Source of the DNA: Guptibacillus hwajinpoensis
Lineage (GTDB): Bacteria; Bacillota; Bacilli; Bacillales; Guptibacillaceae
NCBI RefSeq assembly: GCF_020171785.1
Contig: NZ_JAIVAE010000018.1
Span: 1 to 58,956 of the forward strand
DNA length: 58,956 nucleotides
Direction of reading: 5' to 3'
Positions 33,807-42,960 of the stretch are shown here, one piece after another. A program made the translations under genes and the position numbers. Position 1 is the first letter of the stretch. Each line of letters starts with the position of its first letter. Under the pieces are notes generated by a model. It had not been told where the DNA came from, searched no databases, and saw nothing but the letters and a program-made list of their open reading frames with translations.

Positions 33807-36800
33807 TTACTCACTCGCCTGATTTGACCCAACATTCAAGTTTAATTTCTCACTGGATTGGTCTTCTTCATCGTCTAACTCTTTCATCTCAATCTCTTGC
33901 TCATCACTTGCTAGCATTTTGACATCCATACCAAGTGATTGCAGTTCTTTGATTAGAACTTTAAACGATTCTGGAATACCAGGCTCAGGAACATTTTCGC
34001 CTTTTACGATTGCTTCGTAAGTTTTAACACGTCCAACAACATCATCCGACTTTACAGTCAAAATCTCTTGAAGGGTGTATGCAGCACCATATGCTTCGAG
34101 TGCCCATACTTCCATCTCACCGAAACGCTGTCCACCGAATTGTGCTTTACCACCAAGCGGTTGCTGTGTAACAAGTGAATATGGTCCAGTAGAACGTGCG
34201 TGAAGCTTGTCATCGACCATGTGAGCAAGTTTGATCATATACATGACACCGACAGAAATACGGTTGTCAAATGGTTCACCTGTACGACCATCGTAGAGAA
34301 CAGTCTTACCATCACGTGGCATACCTGCTTCTTCTAACGTTTCCCATACATCTTCCTCACGTGCTCCATCAAATACTGGTGTTGCTACATGAATACCGAG
34401 TGCACGTGCTGCCATACCGATGTGCAACTCTAGTACCTGTCCAATGTTCATACGTGAAGGAACACCTAGTGGGTTCAACATGATATCGATTGGTGTGCCG
34501 TCTGGTAGGTAAGGCATGTCTTCTTCAGGAAGAATCCTTGAAATAACACCTTTGTTACCATGGCGACCCGCCATTTTATCTCCTTCATGAATTTTACGCT
34601 TCTGTACAATATAAACACGAACAAGTTGATTGACTCCCGGTGGAAGCTCATCGCCGTCTTCACGGTTAAAAATCTTCACGTCAAGTACAATTCCATCTCC
34701 ACCATGCGGTACACGGAGCGAGGTATCACGAACTTCACGAGCTTTTTCACCAAAGATAGCATGAAGGAGACGCTCTTCCGCTGTTAGCTCAGTAACACCT
34801 TTTGGCGTCACTTTACCAACAAGGATATCTCCGTCTTTAACTTCAGCACCCATGCGAATAATTCCGCGTTCATCAAGGTTACGCAGCGCGTCTTCCCCGA
34901 CGTTCGGAATGTCACGAGTGATCTCTTCAGGTCCAAGCTTTGTATCGCGAGCTTCTGATTCATACTCCTCGATATGGATTGACGTATAAACGTCATCTTT
35001 TACGAGACGTTCGCTCATAATAATAGCATCCTCGTAGTTGTAACCTTCCCAAGTCATGAAACCGACTAGAACGTTACGTCCAAGGGCCATTTCACCTTTT
35101 TCCATTGAAGGGCCGTCGCCGAGGATTTCACCTTTAACTACGCGATCGCCTTCTGAAACAATCGGCTTTTGGTTATAGCACGTTCCCTGGTTGGAACGAA
35201 TGAATTTAAGCAATTTGTAGCGGTCAAGATCACCTTTAACTTCCTGGCCATCAATGACAGAAATACGACGGACATGAATTTCTGCAGCAGATGCAAACTC
35301 GACTAAACCGTCATGTTTACAAATAACAGCAGCACCGGAATCTTTTCCGTTAACATGCTCCATACCTGTTCCGACAATTGGTGCTTCAGGAACCATCAAT
35401 GGTACAGCTTGACGCTGCATGTTCGCACCCATAAGCGCACGGTTGGAGTCATCGTTCTCAAGGAACGGAATACAAGCCGTTGCGGCCGAAACAACCTGTT
35501 TCGGTGATACGTCCATGTAATCAATCTTTTCACGAGCGATGATAATGTTCTCGTCACGGAAACGAGCAACGATATCTTCGTCCTGGAATGAACCATCCTC
35601 GTGCAGCTTTGCGTTAGCCTGTGCCACAACGTAGTTATCCTGTTCATCGGCAGTTAGGTAGTCAATATACTCCGTCACTTTACCTGTTTCAGGATCTACT
35701 CTGCGATAAGGCGTCTCAATAAAGCCAAATTTATTAACTCTTGCATAAGAAGACAACGAGTTAATAAGTCCAATGTTTGGTCCCTCCGGCGTTTCGATCG
35801 GACACATTCTACCATAGTGGGAATAGTGTACGTCACGAACTTCGAACCCTGCACGTTCACGTGTTAAACCACCTGGTCCAAGAGCAGATAAACGACGCTT
35901 GTGAGTTAGCTCAGCTAGCGGGTTAGTCTGGTCCATGAACTGGGATAGCTGTGAGCTACCAAAGAACTCTTTAATCGATGCAATAACAGGACGAATGTTG
36001 ATTAGCGCTTGTGGCGTGATAACGTTCGTATCCTGGATTGACATACGTTCACGAACAACACGTTCCATACGAGATAGACCGATTCGGAATTGGTTCTGAA
36101 GAAGTTCACCAACAGAACGCAAACGACGGTTACCAAGATGGTCAATGTCATCTGTGTTTCCTACTTGATGTAGAAGGTTAAAGAAGTAGTTAATAGAAGA
36201 AATGATATCGCCAGGTGTGATGTTTTTCACGCCTGTTTCAACTCCACCATTCCCGATTACATTAATTACTCTTTCTCCTTCAGGATCATCAGGAGCATAA
36301 ACTTTAATTGATTGCAAACCGATTGACTCATCCTCAATTACGCCGCCATGAGGCTCAACATCTTTAAAACCGACGTTTGTCTCAAGGGCAGGAAGAATTC
36401 TGTCAAGTAAGCGACGATCAAGAATCGCACCTTCTTCTGCAATCACTTCGCCTGTTTCAGGATCAACAAGTGTCTCTGCAAGACGTTGATTGAATAGACG
36501 ATTTTTAATGTGAAGCTTCTTGTTAATCTTGTAACGTCCTACGTTTGCAAGATCATAGCGCTTTGGATCAAAAAAGCGGGAATCAAGTAAGCTTTTGGCG
36601 TTGTCGACAGTCGGAGGCTCGCCAGGACGTAAGCGTTCGTAGATTTCTAGAAGCGCTTTTTCTGTGCCGTCCGTGTTGTCTTTTTCCAGGGTATTGCGAA
36701 GATACTCATCTTCACCTAGGAGATCTATGATTTCTTGATCAGACCCAAACCCTAACGCTCTGAGCAGCACCGTAATTGGTAGCTTTCTAGTACGATCAAT

Positions 36801-37349
36801 TCGCACATAGACAATATCTTTGGCATCAGTTTCAAATTCCAGCCATGCTCCTCGGTTTGGAATGACAGTAGCTGTATATCCTTTTTTGCCGTTCTTATCG
36901 ATCTTTTCACTATAGTAGACACTTGGAGAACGCACGAGCTGAGATACGATTACGCGTTCTGCCCCATTAATTACAAACGTACCTGTTTCAGTCATTAATG
37001 GGAAGTCACCCATGAACACTTCCTGTTCCTTTACTTCGCCTGTTTCTTTATTGATCAAGCGTACTTTTACTCGTAAAGGTGCAGAATAGGTTACATCTCG
37101 CTCTTTGGTTTCTTCCACGGGATACTTAGGTTCACCGAGGCTGTAATCAATAAATTCCAGCACAAGATTACCTGTGAAATCTTCGATTGGAGAAATATCC
37201 TGGAACATTTCTCGTAAACCCTCATCAAGAAACCATTGATAAGAAGCCGTTTGAATCTCAATTAGATTTGGCAAATCCAACACTTCTTTGATTCGCGCGT
37301 AGCTTCTTCTTTGGCGGTGGCGTCCATACTGAACTAGTTGGCCTGTCAA
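33807..37349 (-). CDS. rpoB: RNA polymerase beta subunit
   Basis: An 1180-residue beta subunit. TTG 37349 ([20 protein letters not shown]) is the start: GAGGGGTG lies 6 nt upstream, and the longer GTG frame at 37358 would overlap it. The rifampicin pocket reads [20 protein letters not shown] followed by [15 protein letters not shown], the normal sensitive sequence. The C-terminal tail is acidic ([12 protein letters not shown]). It is transcribed with rpoC from a promoter upstream with a leader of about 200 nt. Confidence 0.99.
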   Translation of the reverse strand: MTGQLVQYGRHRQRRSYARIKEVLDLPNLIEIQTASYQWFLDEGLREMFQDISPIEDFTGNLVLEFIDYSLGEPKYPVEETKERDVTYSAPLRVKVRLINKETGEVKEQEVFMGDFPLMTETGTFVINGAERVIVSQLVRSPSVYYSEKIDKNGKKGYTATVIPNRGAWLEFETDAKDIVYVRIDRTRKLPITVLLRALGFGSDQEIIDLLGEDEYLRNTLEKDNTDGTEKALLEIYERLRPGEPPTVDNAKSLLDSRFFDPKRYDLANVGRYKINKKLHIKNRLFNQRLAETLVDPETGEVIAEEGAILDRRLLDRILPALETNVGFKDVEPHGGVIEDESIGLQSIKVYAPDDPEGERVINVIGNGGVETGVKNITPGDIISSINYFFNLLHQVGNTDDIDHLGNRRLRSVGELLQNQFRIGLSRMERVVRERMSIQDTNVITPQALINIRPVIASIKEFFGSSQLSQFMDQTNPLAELTHKRRLSALGPGGLTRERAGFEVRDVHYSHYGRMCPIETPEGPNIGLINSLSSYARVNKFGFIETPYRRVDPETGKVTEYIDYLTADEQDNYVVAQANAKLHEDGSFQDEDIVARFRDENIIIAREKIDYMDVSPKQVVSAATACIPFLENDDSNRALMGANMQRQAVPLMVPEAPIVGTGMEHVNGKDSGAAVICKHDGLVEFASAAEIHVRRISVIDGQEVKGDLDRYKLLKFIRSNQGTCYNQKPIVSEGDRVVKGEILGDGPSMEKGEMALGRNVLVGFMTWEGYNYEDAIIMSERLVKDDVYTSIHIEEYESEARDTKLGPEEITRDIPNVGEDALRNLDERGIIRMGAEVKDGDILVGKVTPKGVTELTAEERLLHAIFGEKAREVRDTSLRVPHGGDGIVLDVKIFNREDGDELPPGVNQLVRVYIVQKRKIHEGDKMAGRHGNKGVISRILPEEDMPYLPDGTPIDIMLNPLGVPSRMNIGQVLELHIGMAARALGIHVATPVFDGAREEDVWETLEEAGMPRDGKTVLYDGRTGEPFDNRISVGVMYMIKLAHMVDDKLHARSTGPYSLVTQQPLGGKAQFGGQRFGEMEVWALEAYGAAYTLQEILTVKSDDVVGRVKTYEAIVKGENVPEPGIPESFKVLIKELQSLGMDVKMLASDEQEIEMKELDDEEDQSSEKLNLNVGSNQASE

Positions 37350-37358
37350 ATGATTCAC

Positions 37359-37558
37359 CCCTCAAATCCAGCGTATTTATTTTCTTAGTCCAATTAGATT
37401 CTGTTAATTCGAATCTATCGTTGGACAAAAAAAGAAAAAGGGCATTGATAAAAATTTCCCCTTAACTATAAACGATTATATTAGTTTTTCCAGACGACGG
37501 CATTTTATACCTCTTTGCACACGAATGCGAAAAAGGCCTGGAAAATCCATCATTGGCA
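37359..37558 (-). other. Structured leader of rpoB
   Basis: About 200 nt of untranslated leader. The complement of 37486-37545 forms an outer stem TTTTCCAG / CTGGAAAA enclosing GCATT / AATGC. AT-rich runs lie nearer rpoB. No T tract directly follows the stem on the transcribed strand, and no known leader family was recognised. Confidence 0.5.
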
Positions 37559-37565
37559 TTATATT

Positions 37566-37594
37566 ATATTAGCATAGGCCGTCCATGAAGTCAA
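37566..37594 (-). promoter_or_regulatory. rpoB-rpoC promoter
   Basis: Complement: -35 TTGACT (37589-37594), 17-nt spacer, -10 TAATAT (37566-37571) followed by repeated TAATATAAT-like bases. It lies about 20 bp past the stop of the upstream methyltransferase gene. Confidence 0.7.
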
Positions 37595-37610
37595 AGGATA
37601 ATTTCATAAT

Positions 37611-38210
37611 TTACTTGACTGCTTTAAGAATATAGTATCCTTTCTTTTTGACGACAGTTTCAACTTGTTGGAACATTTCTTCTAGCTTAGTAATTGCTGA
37701 GGGAGCTCCCTGTTTCTTTTGAATCACAACCCAAAGCGTACCCTGTTCTTTCAATACTTCATAAGCATCTTCAAGTATGCCATGGACTATATCTTTCCCT
37801 GCTCGTATAGGTGGATTTGTAAGGACGGATGCGAACATGCTGCCCTTCACCGCACTTAACTGATCACTCTCCATAACGATTACATTATGAACCCGATTTT
37901 TAATTGCGTTCTTCGTCGCAAGCTCAGTAGCCCGCTCATTTACGTCCAGCATATAAAAACGGCGATTCGGAAATTCAGAAGCAAGTGAAATGCCAATTGG
38001 CCCATAGCCACATCCAGCATCTACAATATCCCCTTCAACTTCAGGTTCTTCAAATGATTCAATTAGAAGCTTACTCCCAAAATCGATCTCTTTTTTTGAA
38101 AAAACACCAGAATCGGTCGTGAACTGGAACTGTTCCCCTCGCAATTCCGCTACAATTTTGTTTGGATTGCTTTTCACGCCAGGGTTTTTTGTATAATAAT
38201 GTTCACTCAT
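37611..38210 (-). CDS. RsmC-like class I methyltransferase (YbxB)
   Basis: A 199-residue SAM-dependent methyltransferase of the MTS/RsmC small-domain type. SAM site DAGCGYGPIGISLAS (about residue 62) and catalytic NPPIR (N6/N2-amine type NPP[YFWI]-like) in SVLTNPPIRAGKD. The target is probably rRNA by family analogy but is unproven. Start ATG 38210 (MSEHYYTKNPG) matches Bacillus YbxB; the longer frame to 38288 runs into the rplL terminator. It lies between rplL and rpoB as in B. subtilis. Confidence 0.88.
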   Translation of the reverse strand: MSEHYYTKNPGVKSNPNKIVAELRGEQFQFTTDSGVFSKKEIDFGSKLLIESFEEPEVEGDIVDAGCGYGPIGISLASEFPNRRFYMLDVNERATELATKNAIKNRVHNVIVMESDQLSAVKGSMFASVLTNPPIRAGKDIVHGILEDAYEVLKEQGTLWVVIQKKQGAPSAITKLEEMFQQVETVVKKKGYYILKAVK

Positions 38211-38285
38211 CATTTTCCCTCTTTCTATCGCCATTTCTATCAGCTTACCCAACCTTACTAGCAACTTAATCATTAGCCCAAATAA

Positions 38286-38316
38286 CAAAAAGCTCGCTTT
38301 TAAAAGCGAGCTTTTG
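38286..38316 (-). terminator. Terminator after rplL
   Basis: Complement: CAAAAGCTCGCTTTT with its complement AAAAGCGAGCTTTTTG, 14 nt past the rplL stop. It reduces read-through from rplJL into ybxB-rpoBC. Confidence 0.88.
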
Positions 38317-38330
38317 TTTCAGACAAATGA

Positions 38331-38693
38331 CTACTTAACTTCTACTACTGCGCCAACTTCTTCAAGCTTGCCTTTAAGCTCTTCAGCTTCTTCTTTAGCA
38401 ACGCCTTCTTTAATAGAGCTTGGAGCGCCGTCAACTAGTTCTTTAGCTTCTTTCAAGCCAAGACCAGTGATTTCGCGAACTACTTTGATAACCTTGATCT
38501 TGCTGCTTCCAGCACTTTCAAGAACTACATCAAATTCAGTTTGCTCTTCAGCAGCACCTTCTGCTGCGCCACCTGCTGCTGCTACTGGAGCTGCTGCAGT
38601 TACACCAAATTCTTCTTCGATTGCTTTAACTAGGTCGTTAAGCTCAAGAACTGTCATTTCTTTGATTGCTTCAATGATTTGCTCGTTACCCAT
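38331..38693 (-). CDS. rplL: 50S ribosomal protein L7/L12
   Basis: A 120-residue stalk protein: N-terminal dimerisation part ([20 protein letters not shown]), Ala-rich hinge (about 37-52), and a C-terminal domain with EKTEFD-like [13 protein letters not shown] and [13 protein letters not shown] that recruits translation factors. It follows rplJ in the standard pair. Confidence 0.98.
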   Translation of the reverse strand: MGNEQIIEAIKEMTVLELNDLVKAIEEEFGVTAAAPVAAAGGAAEGAAEEQTEFDVVLESAGSSKIKVIKVVREITGLGLKEAKELVDGAPSSIKEGVAKEEAEELKGKLEEVGAVVEVK

Positions 38694-38747
38694 GAGTAAA
38701 TCCTCCTTAATTTTTGTTTTATTTATACCAATTGATAGACGGTAATG

Positions 38748-39248
38748 TTACGCGCCTTGTTCTTCCTTTTGATCAGCCACAGCTTTTGTAGCAAGTGCCA
38801 TATTGCGCATCGGTGCTTGTAGCACAGATAGCAACATAGAAAGTAGTCCGTCGCGGTTTGGTAGGTCCGCAAGTTCTTTGATCTTTTCTACTGATACAAC
38901 GCCACCTTCGATTACACCAGTCTTGATTTCAAGAGCTTCGTGATTCTTAGCGAAGTTGTTCAAAATTTTAGCAGGAGCAACAACATCTTCATTGCTGAAC
39001 GCGATTGCCGTAGGACCGACAAGGTGTTCATTCAAATCAGTAAGTTCAAGCTCTTCTGCAGCGCGACGAGTCATTGTGTTCTTGTAAACACGGAACTCAA
39101 CGTTTGCATCACGCAATTGCTTACGAAGCTCAGTTACTTCAGAAACATCAAGTCCGCGATAATCAACAAAGATTGTTGATTGGCTATCACGTAGTTTGTC
39201 TGCGATTTCTGTAACTAGTTGCTTCTTCTGTTCAACTATACTGCTCAT
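38748..39248 (-). CDS. rplJ: 50S ribosomal protein L10
   Basis: A 166-residue L10, the base of the L7/L12 stalk: [20 protein letters not shown] and [20 protein letters not shown]. It is preceded by an L10 leader and its own promoter, so the rplJL pair is autoregulated independently of rplKA. Confidence 0.98.
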   Translation of the reverse strand: MSSIVEQKKQLVTEIADKLRDSQSTIFVDYRGLDVSEVTELRKQLRDANVEFRVYKNTMTRRAAEELELTDLNEHLVGPTAIAFSNEDVVAPAKILNNFAKNHEALEIKTGVIEGGVVSVEKIKELADLPNRDGLLSMLLSVLQAPMRNMALATKAVADQKEEQGA

Positions 39249-39439
39249 AGTTCCACCTCCTAAAGAAATGTATCTATACCGCCCTGGAATATGAGGTCAT
39301 ATAAAAAGCCTTCACATCCGAAGACATGAAGGCTTTACGATTACATACGTATCGAATCACTTCACACCTCGGCAGGATATTAAGTGCAATCGCACCCCTG
39401 CTGTCTACGGTACAGAAAGTATTAATTTATCAAACAACA
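39249..39439 (-). ncRNA. L10 leader (r-protein autoregulatory RNA) with attenuator
   Basis: The complement contains the conserved L10 leader kink-turn sequence CCGTAGACAGCAGG (39397-39410) and the partner CCTGCCGAGGTGTG. Downstream, 39303-39336 forms a strong hairpin AAAGCCTTCATGTC-loop-GATGTGAAGGCTTT followed by TTATAT. In B. subtilis the L10(L12)4 complex binds such a leader and regulates rplJL by transcription attenuation. The layout here fits that mechanism. Confidence 0.88.
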
Positions 39440-39445
39440 TTTACA

Positions 39446-39474
39446 AGTATATTTAATAGCTACGCAAATGTCAA
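39446..39474 (-). promoter_or_regulatory. rplJ-rplL promoter
   Basis: Complement: perfect -35 TTGACA (39469-39474), 17-nt spacer, -10 TATACT (39446-39451). It begins just past the rplA stop, giving a leader of about 190 nt. Confidence 0.85.
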
Positions 39475-39486
39475 CAGCTAATTTTA

Positions 39487-40179
39487 TTAGCGGTAAGTTG
39501 ATGCGTTAACTTTAACACCAGGTCCCATAGTAGATGTAACCGAAATGTTTTTAAGGTACGTACCTTTTGCTGCTGCAGGCTTAACTTTCACAAGTGTTTC
39601 TACAAGTGTGTTTAAGTTTTCTACAAGCTTGTCAGCTTCGAATGATACTTTACCGATCGGTGCATGGACGTTACCAGCACGGTCAACACGGTACTCTACT
39701 TTACCAGCTTTGATTTCGTTAACTGCCTTTTCAACGTCGAACGTTACCGTTCCAGTTTTCGGGTTTGGCATTAAGCCTTTTGGTCCAAGAACACGACCAA
39801 GCTTACCAACTTCGCCCATCATATCTGGAGTTGCAACGATTACGTCAAACTCAAACCAACCTTCATTGATTTTAGCGATATAATCAGCTTCTCCAACATA
39901 GTCAGCACCAGCCGCTTCAGCCGCTTTCGCTTTTTCGCCTTTTGCGAAAACAAGAACGCGTTGAGTTTTACCAGTTCCGTTTGGAAGTACAACCGCGCCA
40001 CGAACCTGCTGGTCGTTTTTCTTAGGGTCTACTCCAAGACGAATTGCTGCTTCAACTGTTCCATCAAAGTTTCCTACAGAAGTCTTTTTCACAAGTTCAA
40101 CTGCTTCTTGAGGCTCATAGAAAGTTGTACGTTCAACTAACTTGGCAGCCTCCTGGTATCTCTTACCTCTTTTTGCCAT
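39487..40179 (-). CDS. rplA: 50S ribosomal protein L1
   Basis: A 230-residue L1: [20 protein letters not shown] and [15 protein letters not shown], the conserved rRNA-binding loop. It forms the mobile L1 stalk and often represses its own operon by binding mRNA. It follows rplK after a structured 138-bp gap. Confidence 0.98.
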   Translation of the reverse strand: MAKRGKRYQEAAKLVERTTFYEPQEAVELVKKTSVGNFDGTVEAAIRLGVDPKKNDQQVRGAVVLPNGTGKTQRVLVFAKGEKAKAAEAAGADYVGEADYIAKINEGWFEFDVIVATPDMMGEVGKLGRVLGPKGLMPNPKTGTVTFDVEKAVNEIKAGKVEYRVDRAGNVHAPIGKVSFEADKLVENLNTLVETLVKVKPAAAKGTYLKNISVTSTMGPGVKVNASTYR

Positions 40180-40198
40180 TTTGTGTTCCTCCTTGAAT

Positions 40199-40305
40199 GT
40201 GGTTTAGCGGATTAACCTCCCACTATTTATGATGTCAAAATGTGACATCATAATAAAAGTTGCGAACCTGTATAACACAGGCAGGAATCCCTTTTAATCG
40301 CAACG
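40199..40305 (-). promoter_or_regulatory. Structured rplK-rplA intergenic RNA, candidate L1 element
   Basis: Three stems read on the complement. First, GTTGCGA / TCGCAAC (40260-40305) encloses CCTGT-GTTAT-ACAGG. Second, a perfect 11-bp hairpin TTATGATGTCA / TGACATCATAA (40227-40253). Third, GTGG...CCAC with GGTT...AACC inside (40199-40223), just before the rplA ribosome binding site. The last reads GTGGGAGG...TAAACCAC and is a plausible site where L1 represses its own translation; this is inference from position and shape. Confidence 0.45.
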
Positions 40306-40317
40306 GCTTGTGTAACA

Positions 40318-40743
40318 TTAATCTTCGATCGTAATTCCCATGCTACGTGCAGTACCTTCAACCATACGCATTGCAGAATCTACATTCGCTGCGTTAAGGT
40401 CTGGCATTTTTGTTTCAGCGATTTCACGCACTTTATCACGCTTCACAGTCGCAACTTTGTTGCGATTTGGTTCACCAGAACCTGACTCAATTCCTGCTGC
40501 TTTCTTAAGAAGAACTGCAGCTGGTGGAGTTTTAGTGATAAATGTAAATGAACGGTCTTCAAAAACCGTGATTTCTACTGGAATGATCATACCAGCCTGG
40601 TCAGAAGTACGAGCATTAAACTCTTTACAGAATCCCATAATGTTAACTCCAGCTTGACCTAGTGCAGGTCCTACTGGTGGTGCAGGATTCGCCTTCCCAG
40701 CCGGGATTTGCAATTTAACAACCTTGATTACCTTTTTAGCCAC
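40318..40743 (-). CDS. rplK: 50S ribosomal protein L11
   Basis: A 141-residue L11: [20 protein letters not shown] and [19 protein letters not shown]. It binds the GTPase-associated centre of 23S rRNA and is needed for RelA activation. GTG 40743 is the start, with AAGGAGGTG upstream; it gives the exact family length. The frame from 40752 is not supported. Confidence 0.98.
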   Translation of the reverse strand: MAKKVIKVVKLQIPAGKANPAPPVGPALGQAGVNIMGFCKEFNARTSDQAGMIIPVEITVFEDRSFTFITKTPPAAVLLKKAAGIESGSGEPNRNKVATVKRDKVREIAETKMPDLNAANVDSAMRMVEGTARSMGITIED

Positions 40744-40779
40744 GCGACACACCTCCTTAAGTCCGTGATGTGGTATTTG

Positions 40780-40793
40780 GGTGTTTACACCCT
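40780..40793. other. 14-bp palindrome in the rplK leader
   Basis: GGGTGTTTACACCC is an exact palindrome lying about 37-50 nt before the rplK start. Another stem, GTCTC / GAGAC, lies at about 40818-40836. Both would be in the rplK leader RNA. Confidence 0.5.
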
Positions 40794-40850
40794 CCCACCT
40801 TATATATCAATTGAATGTCTCGATTAGTATGAGACTCATGAAACATTAAA

Positions 40851-40879
40851 ATTCTATCATTAATCGAAAAGTTAAGCAA
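40851..40879 (-). promoter_or_regulatory. rplK-rplA promoter
   Basis: Complement: TTGCTT (40874-40879), 17-nt spacer, TAGAAT (40851-40856) with an extended TG (TGATAGAAT). It overlaps the hairpin at the 3' end of nusG, giving a leader of about 100 nt. Confidence 0.6.
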
Positions 40880-40892
40880 GGACTTTTCGATT
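40862..40892 (-). terminator. Hairpin at the 3' end of nusG
   Basis: Perfect 11-bp stem AATCGAAAAGT / ACTTTTCGATT with a 9-nt loop, overlapping the nusG stop. No clean T tract follows, so termination is partial at best; it shares sequence with the rplK promoter. Confidence 0.45.
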
Positions 40893-41424
40893 AGAACTTT
40901 TCAACTTGCCCGAAATTAAGTTCTACAGGAGTTTCTCTACCAAACATATTGACGTGAACTTTTACTTTACCCTTATCCATGTCGATTCCTTCAACAGAAC
41001 CTACGAAATCAGCAAACGGACCTTCTTTAACTTTGACTTTCTCTTTAAGTTCAAAGTCTACATCAGCTTTCGGCTGCTCCATTCCCATTTGCTTAAGAAG
41101 GGATTCTACTTCTTCCGGTAGCAAAGCAGTCGGTTTAGATCCAGCGCCACTTGATCCTACGAATCCAGTAACACCAGGCGTATTTCGGACTACATACCAT
41201 GAATCATCCGTCATGACCATTTCTGTAATAACATAGCCAGGAAAAACCTTTTTCATAACAGTCTTTTTCTTACCATTTTTCTCTTCTGTCTCTTCTTCTA
41301 CAGGGACGAGAACACGAAAGATCTTATCCGTCATGCCCATTGTCTCAACCCTTTTTTCGAGGTTGGTCTTTACTTTGTTTTCATACCCAGAATACGTATG
41401 AACAACATACCATCTTTTTTCCAT
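40891..41424 (-). CDS. nusG: Transcription elongation/pausing factor NusG
   Basis: A 177-residue protein: NGN domain starting MEKRWYVVHTYSGYENKVKT and a C-terminal KOW domain (VKVKEGPFADFVGSVEGID). It binds RNA polymerase and in Bacillus promotes pausing. ATG 41424 is fixed by homology. Its Shine-Dalgarno (GGGAAGGA) is 15 nt away unless a small stem GGAC-ACA-GTCC shortens the distance. An in-frame TTG at 41454 is an alternative. Confidence 0.95.
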   Translation of the reverse strand: MEKRWYVVHTYSGYENKVKTNLEKRVETMGMTDKIFRVLVPVEEETEEKNGKKKTVMKKVFPGYVITEMVMTDDSWYVVRNTPGVTGFVGSSGAGSKPTALLPEEVESLLKQMGMEQPKADVDFELKEKVKVKEGPFADFVGSVEGIDMDKGKVKVHVNMFGRETPVELNFGQVEKF

Positions 41425-41502
41425 ATATGCAGGACTGTGTCCTTCCCTCCCCAACTCATTTACTCTCTCATTCTAACCTTGAGAATGAATTTTTATAACG
41501 TT

Positions 41503-41697
41503 CTATCCTAAAATGAGGCGGATTATTGAGGAAATACCCTGATCAATCAACGCAAAGAATACAGCTATAAAAATAACTGTTGTAACAGTTACGATTGTAT
41601 AGCGAGTCAATTCCTTACGCGTTGGCCAGCTTACCCGCTTCATTTCACTTGCGACATTACGAAAGAACTTACCAGAACGTTGAACAATACTTGCCAT
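41503..41697 (-). CDS. secE: Preprotein translocase subunit SecE
   Basis: A 64-residue single-pass membrane protein: amphipathic helix with FFRNVASEMKRVSWPTRKEL, then one transmembrane helix (about residues 35-58). It clamps SecY. Usual position between rpmG and nusG. Confidence 0.97.
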   Translation of the reverse strand: MASIVQRSGKFFRNVASEMKRVSWPTRKELTRYTIVTVTTVIFIAVFFALIDQGISSIIRLILG

Positions 41698-41785
41698 TAC
41701 TTGTTACCCCCAATTAATCTGGCGGAAAACTCCCCCGAGAATCTATTTTGTCGTTTGCCTCTAATAGCAAACACCCTGCGAGGCA

Positions 41786-41935
41786 TTACTTTGTTTCACG
41801 ATGCACAGTATGAGCATCGCAGTATTTGCAATACTTCTTAACTTCGATGCGGGCCGGGCTTGTCTGTGAGTTTTTCATAGTTGTATAGTTTCGGCTATTG
41901 CATTGAACACATGCTAGTACTGCCTTCTTACGCAT
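41786..41935 (-). CDS. rpmGB: 50S ribosomal protein L33
   Basis: A 49-residue gene. The complement from 41935 encodes [20 protein letters not shown] and ends TVHRETK. Two CxxC motifs (CVQC and CKYC) mark the zinc-binding form. The ribosome binding site is GGAAGGTG. Position before secE matches B. subtilis rpmGB. Confidence 0.97.
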   Translation of the reverse strand: MRKKAVLACVQCNSRNYTTMKNSQTSPARIEVKKYCKYCDAHTVHRETK

Positions 41936-42081
41936 AATGACACCTTCCTAAGCCGCGCAGTAGTGAAGTTTGTATTTATATTAGCTTTCTTATATCAAAA
42001 AAAGAGCAAAATAAAAAAACGTTCAGCTACCCTGTGACGTTCTTACAAACCTAACAAAAAATTGACATTCTTACTTTTATC

Positions 42082-42111
42082 ACTTTATCATAGCCCGTTT
42101 CGGCATGTCAA
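42082..42111 (-). promoter_or_regulatory. Putative rpmG-secE-nusG promoter
   Basis: Complement: perfect -35 TTGACA (42106-42111), 18-nt spacer, weak -10 TAAAGT (42082-42087). The region 41936-42081 is AT-rich untranslated leader with no gene. Confidence 0.55.
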
Positions 42112-42139
42112 TAAAGGCCAAGAGAGCCTAATATAGAAA

Positions 42140-42165
42140 GAGAGTAGGGACGTCGCCCTACTCTC
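42140..42165 (-). terminator. Terminator after sigH
   Basis: Complement: GAGAGTAGGG, loop CGACGT, CCCTACTCTC then TTTCTATATT. It lies 30 bp past the sigH stop. Confidence 0.85.
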
Positions 42166-42194
42166 TCCCAATATTTCTAATAGGTTTGTCCATA

Positions 42195-42890
42195 TTAAAG
42201 GCTGACTTCCCGAAGTTCTAGATAACGTTCTAACTTACGTTTCACCCGCTGTAGAGCGTTATCAATTGACTTAACGTGTCGATTTAAATCAACCGATATT
42301 TCTTGATAAGAACGTCCATCGAGATAAAGCATAAGCACTTTTCTCTCTAAATCGCTTAAAATTTCAGACATTTTAAGTTCGATGTCATCAAATTCTTCCT
42401 GATTAATAATTAATTCTTCAGGATCTGTCACTTTGGTTCCGCATATGACGTCTAGCAATGTCCGATCTGACTCTTCATCATAGATTGGCTTATCAAGTGA
42501 TACGTAAGAATTCAGCGGAATATGCTTTTGTCTTGTGGCGGTTTTAATAGCTGTAATCATCTGCCGGGTGATGCACAGTTCGGCAAACGCTTTAAAAGAT
42601 GAGAACTTGTCCCCTCTAAAATCACGAATGGCTTTGTACAGACCGATCATTCCTTCTTGAATGATGTCTTCGCGATCTGCTCCAATGAGAAAATACGACC
42701 TCGCTTTAGCTCGTACGAAATTTTTGTATTTCGTAATCAAATGTTCCAACGCTCTACTGTGACCTTCATGAACCATGATGACGAGCAGTTCATCATCAAG
42801 TTGATCGAATGCTACGTGTTCCAGGTGTCTTGGGTCTACTGACTGTTGTTCTTGATTTACCGTGCTTTCTTTGAGGTCTACTGTACTCAA
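42195..42890 (-). CDS. sigH: RNA polymerase sigma-H factor
   Basis: A 231-residue sigma-70-family factor directing early sporulation and competence genes. Region 2: ITKYKNFVRAKARSYFLIGA, then DIIQEGMIGLYKAIRDF. Region 4: DLERKVLMLYLDGRSYQEIS then RHVKSIDNALQRVKRKL. TTG 42890 is the start, with GGGGGG 8 nt upstream. The N-terminus is about a dozen residues longer than B. subtilis SigH. It has its own strong promoter. Confidence 0.96.
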   Translation of the reverse strand: MSTVDLKESTVNQEQQSVDPRHLEHVAFDQLDDELLVIMVHEGHSRALEHLITKYKNFVRAKARSYFLIGADREDIIQEGMIGLYKAIRDFRGDKFSSFKAFAELCITRQMITAIKTATRQKHIPLNSYVSLDKPIYDEESDRTLLDVICGTKVTDPEELIINQEEFDDIELKMSEILSDLERKVLMLYLDGRSYQEISVDLNRHVKSIDNALQRVKRKLERYLELREVSL

Positions 42891-42926
42891 TATGCGTTCC
42901 CCCCGACCAGTACGCTATATAGAAAT

Positions 42927-42956
42927 ATTATACAGTACGTGTCGAAAAATCGTCAA
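42927..42956 (-). promoter_or_regulatory. sigH promoter
   Basis: Complement: TTGACG (42951-42956), 18-nt spacer, perfect TATAAT (42927-42932). It starts right after the rae1 stop. In B. subtilis the sigH promoter is sigma-A dependent and repressed by AbrB; no specific AbrB site can be read here. Confidence 0.85.
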
Positions 42957-42960
42957 CCGC

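Noticed and set aside
33807-37349. Possible rifampicin-resistance changes in rpoB (and streptomycin changes in rpsL)
   Set aside because: The rifampicin pocket and the S12 Lys positions read as normal sensitive sequences.
38314-38745. 143-codon plus-strand ORF antisense to rplL
   Set aside because: It mirrors the Ala/Glu-rich rplL gene, giving Ser/Ala-rich low-complexity translation, has no ribosome binding site, and rplL is certain.
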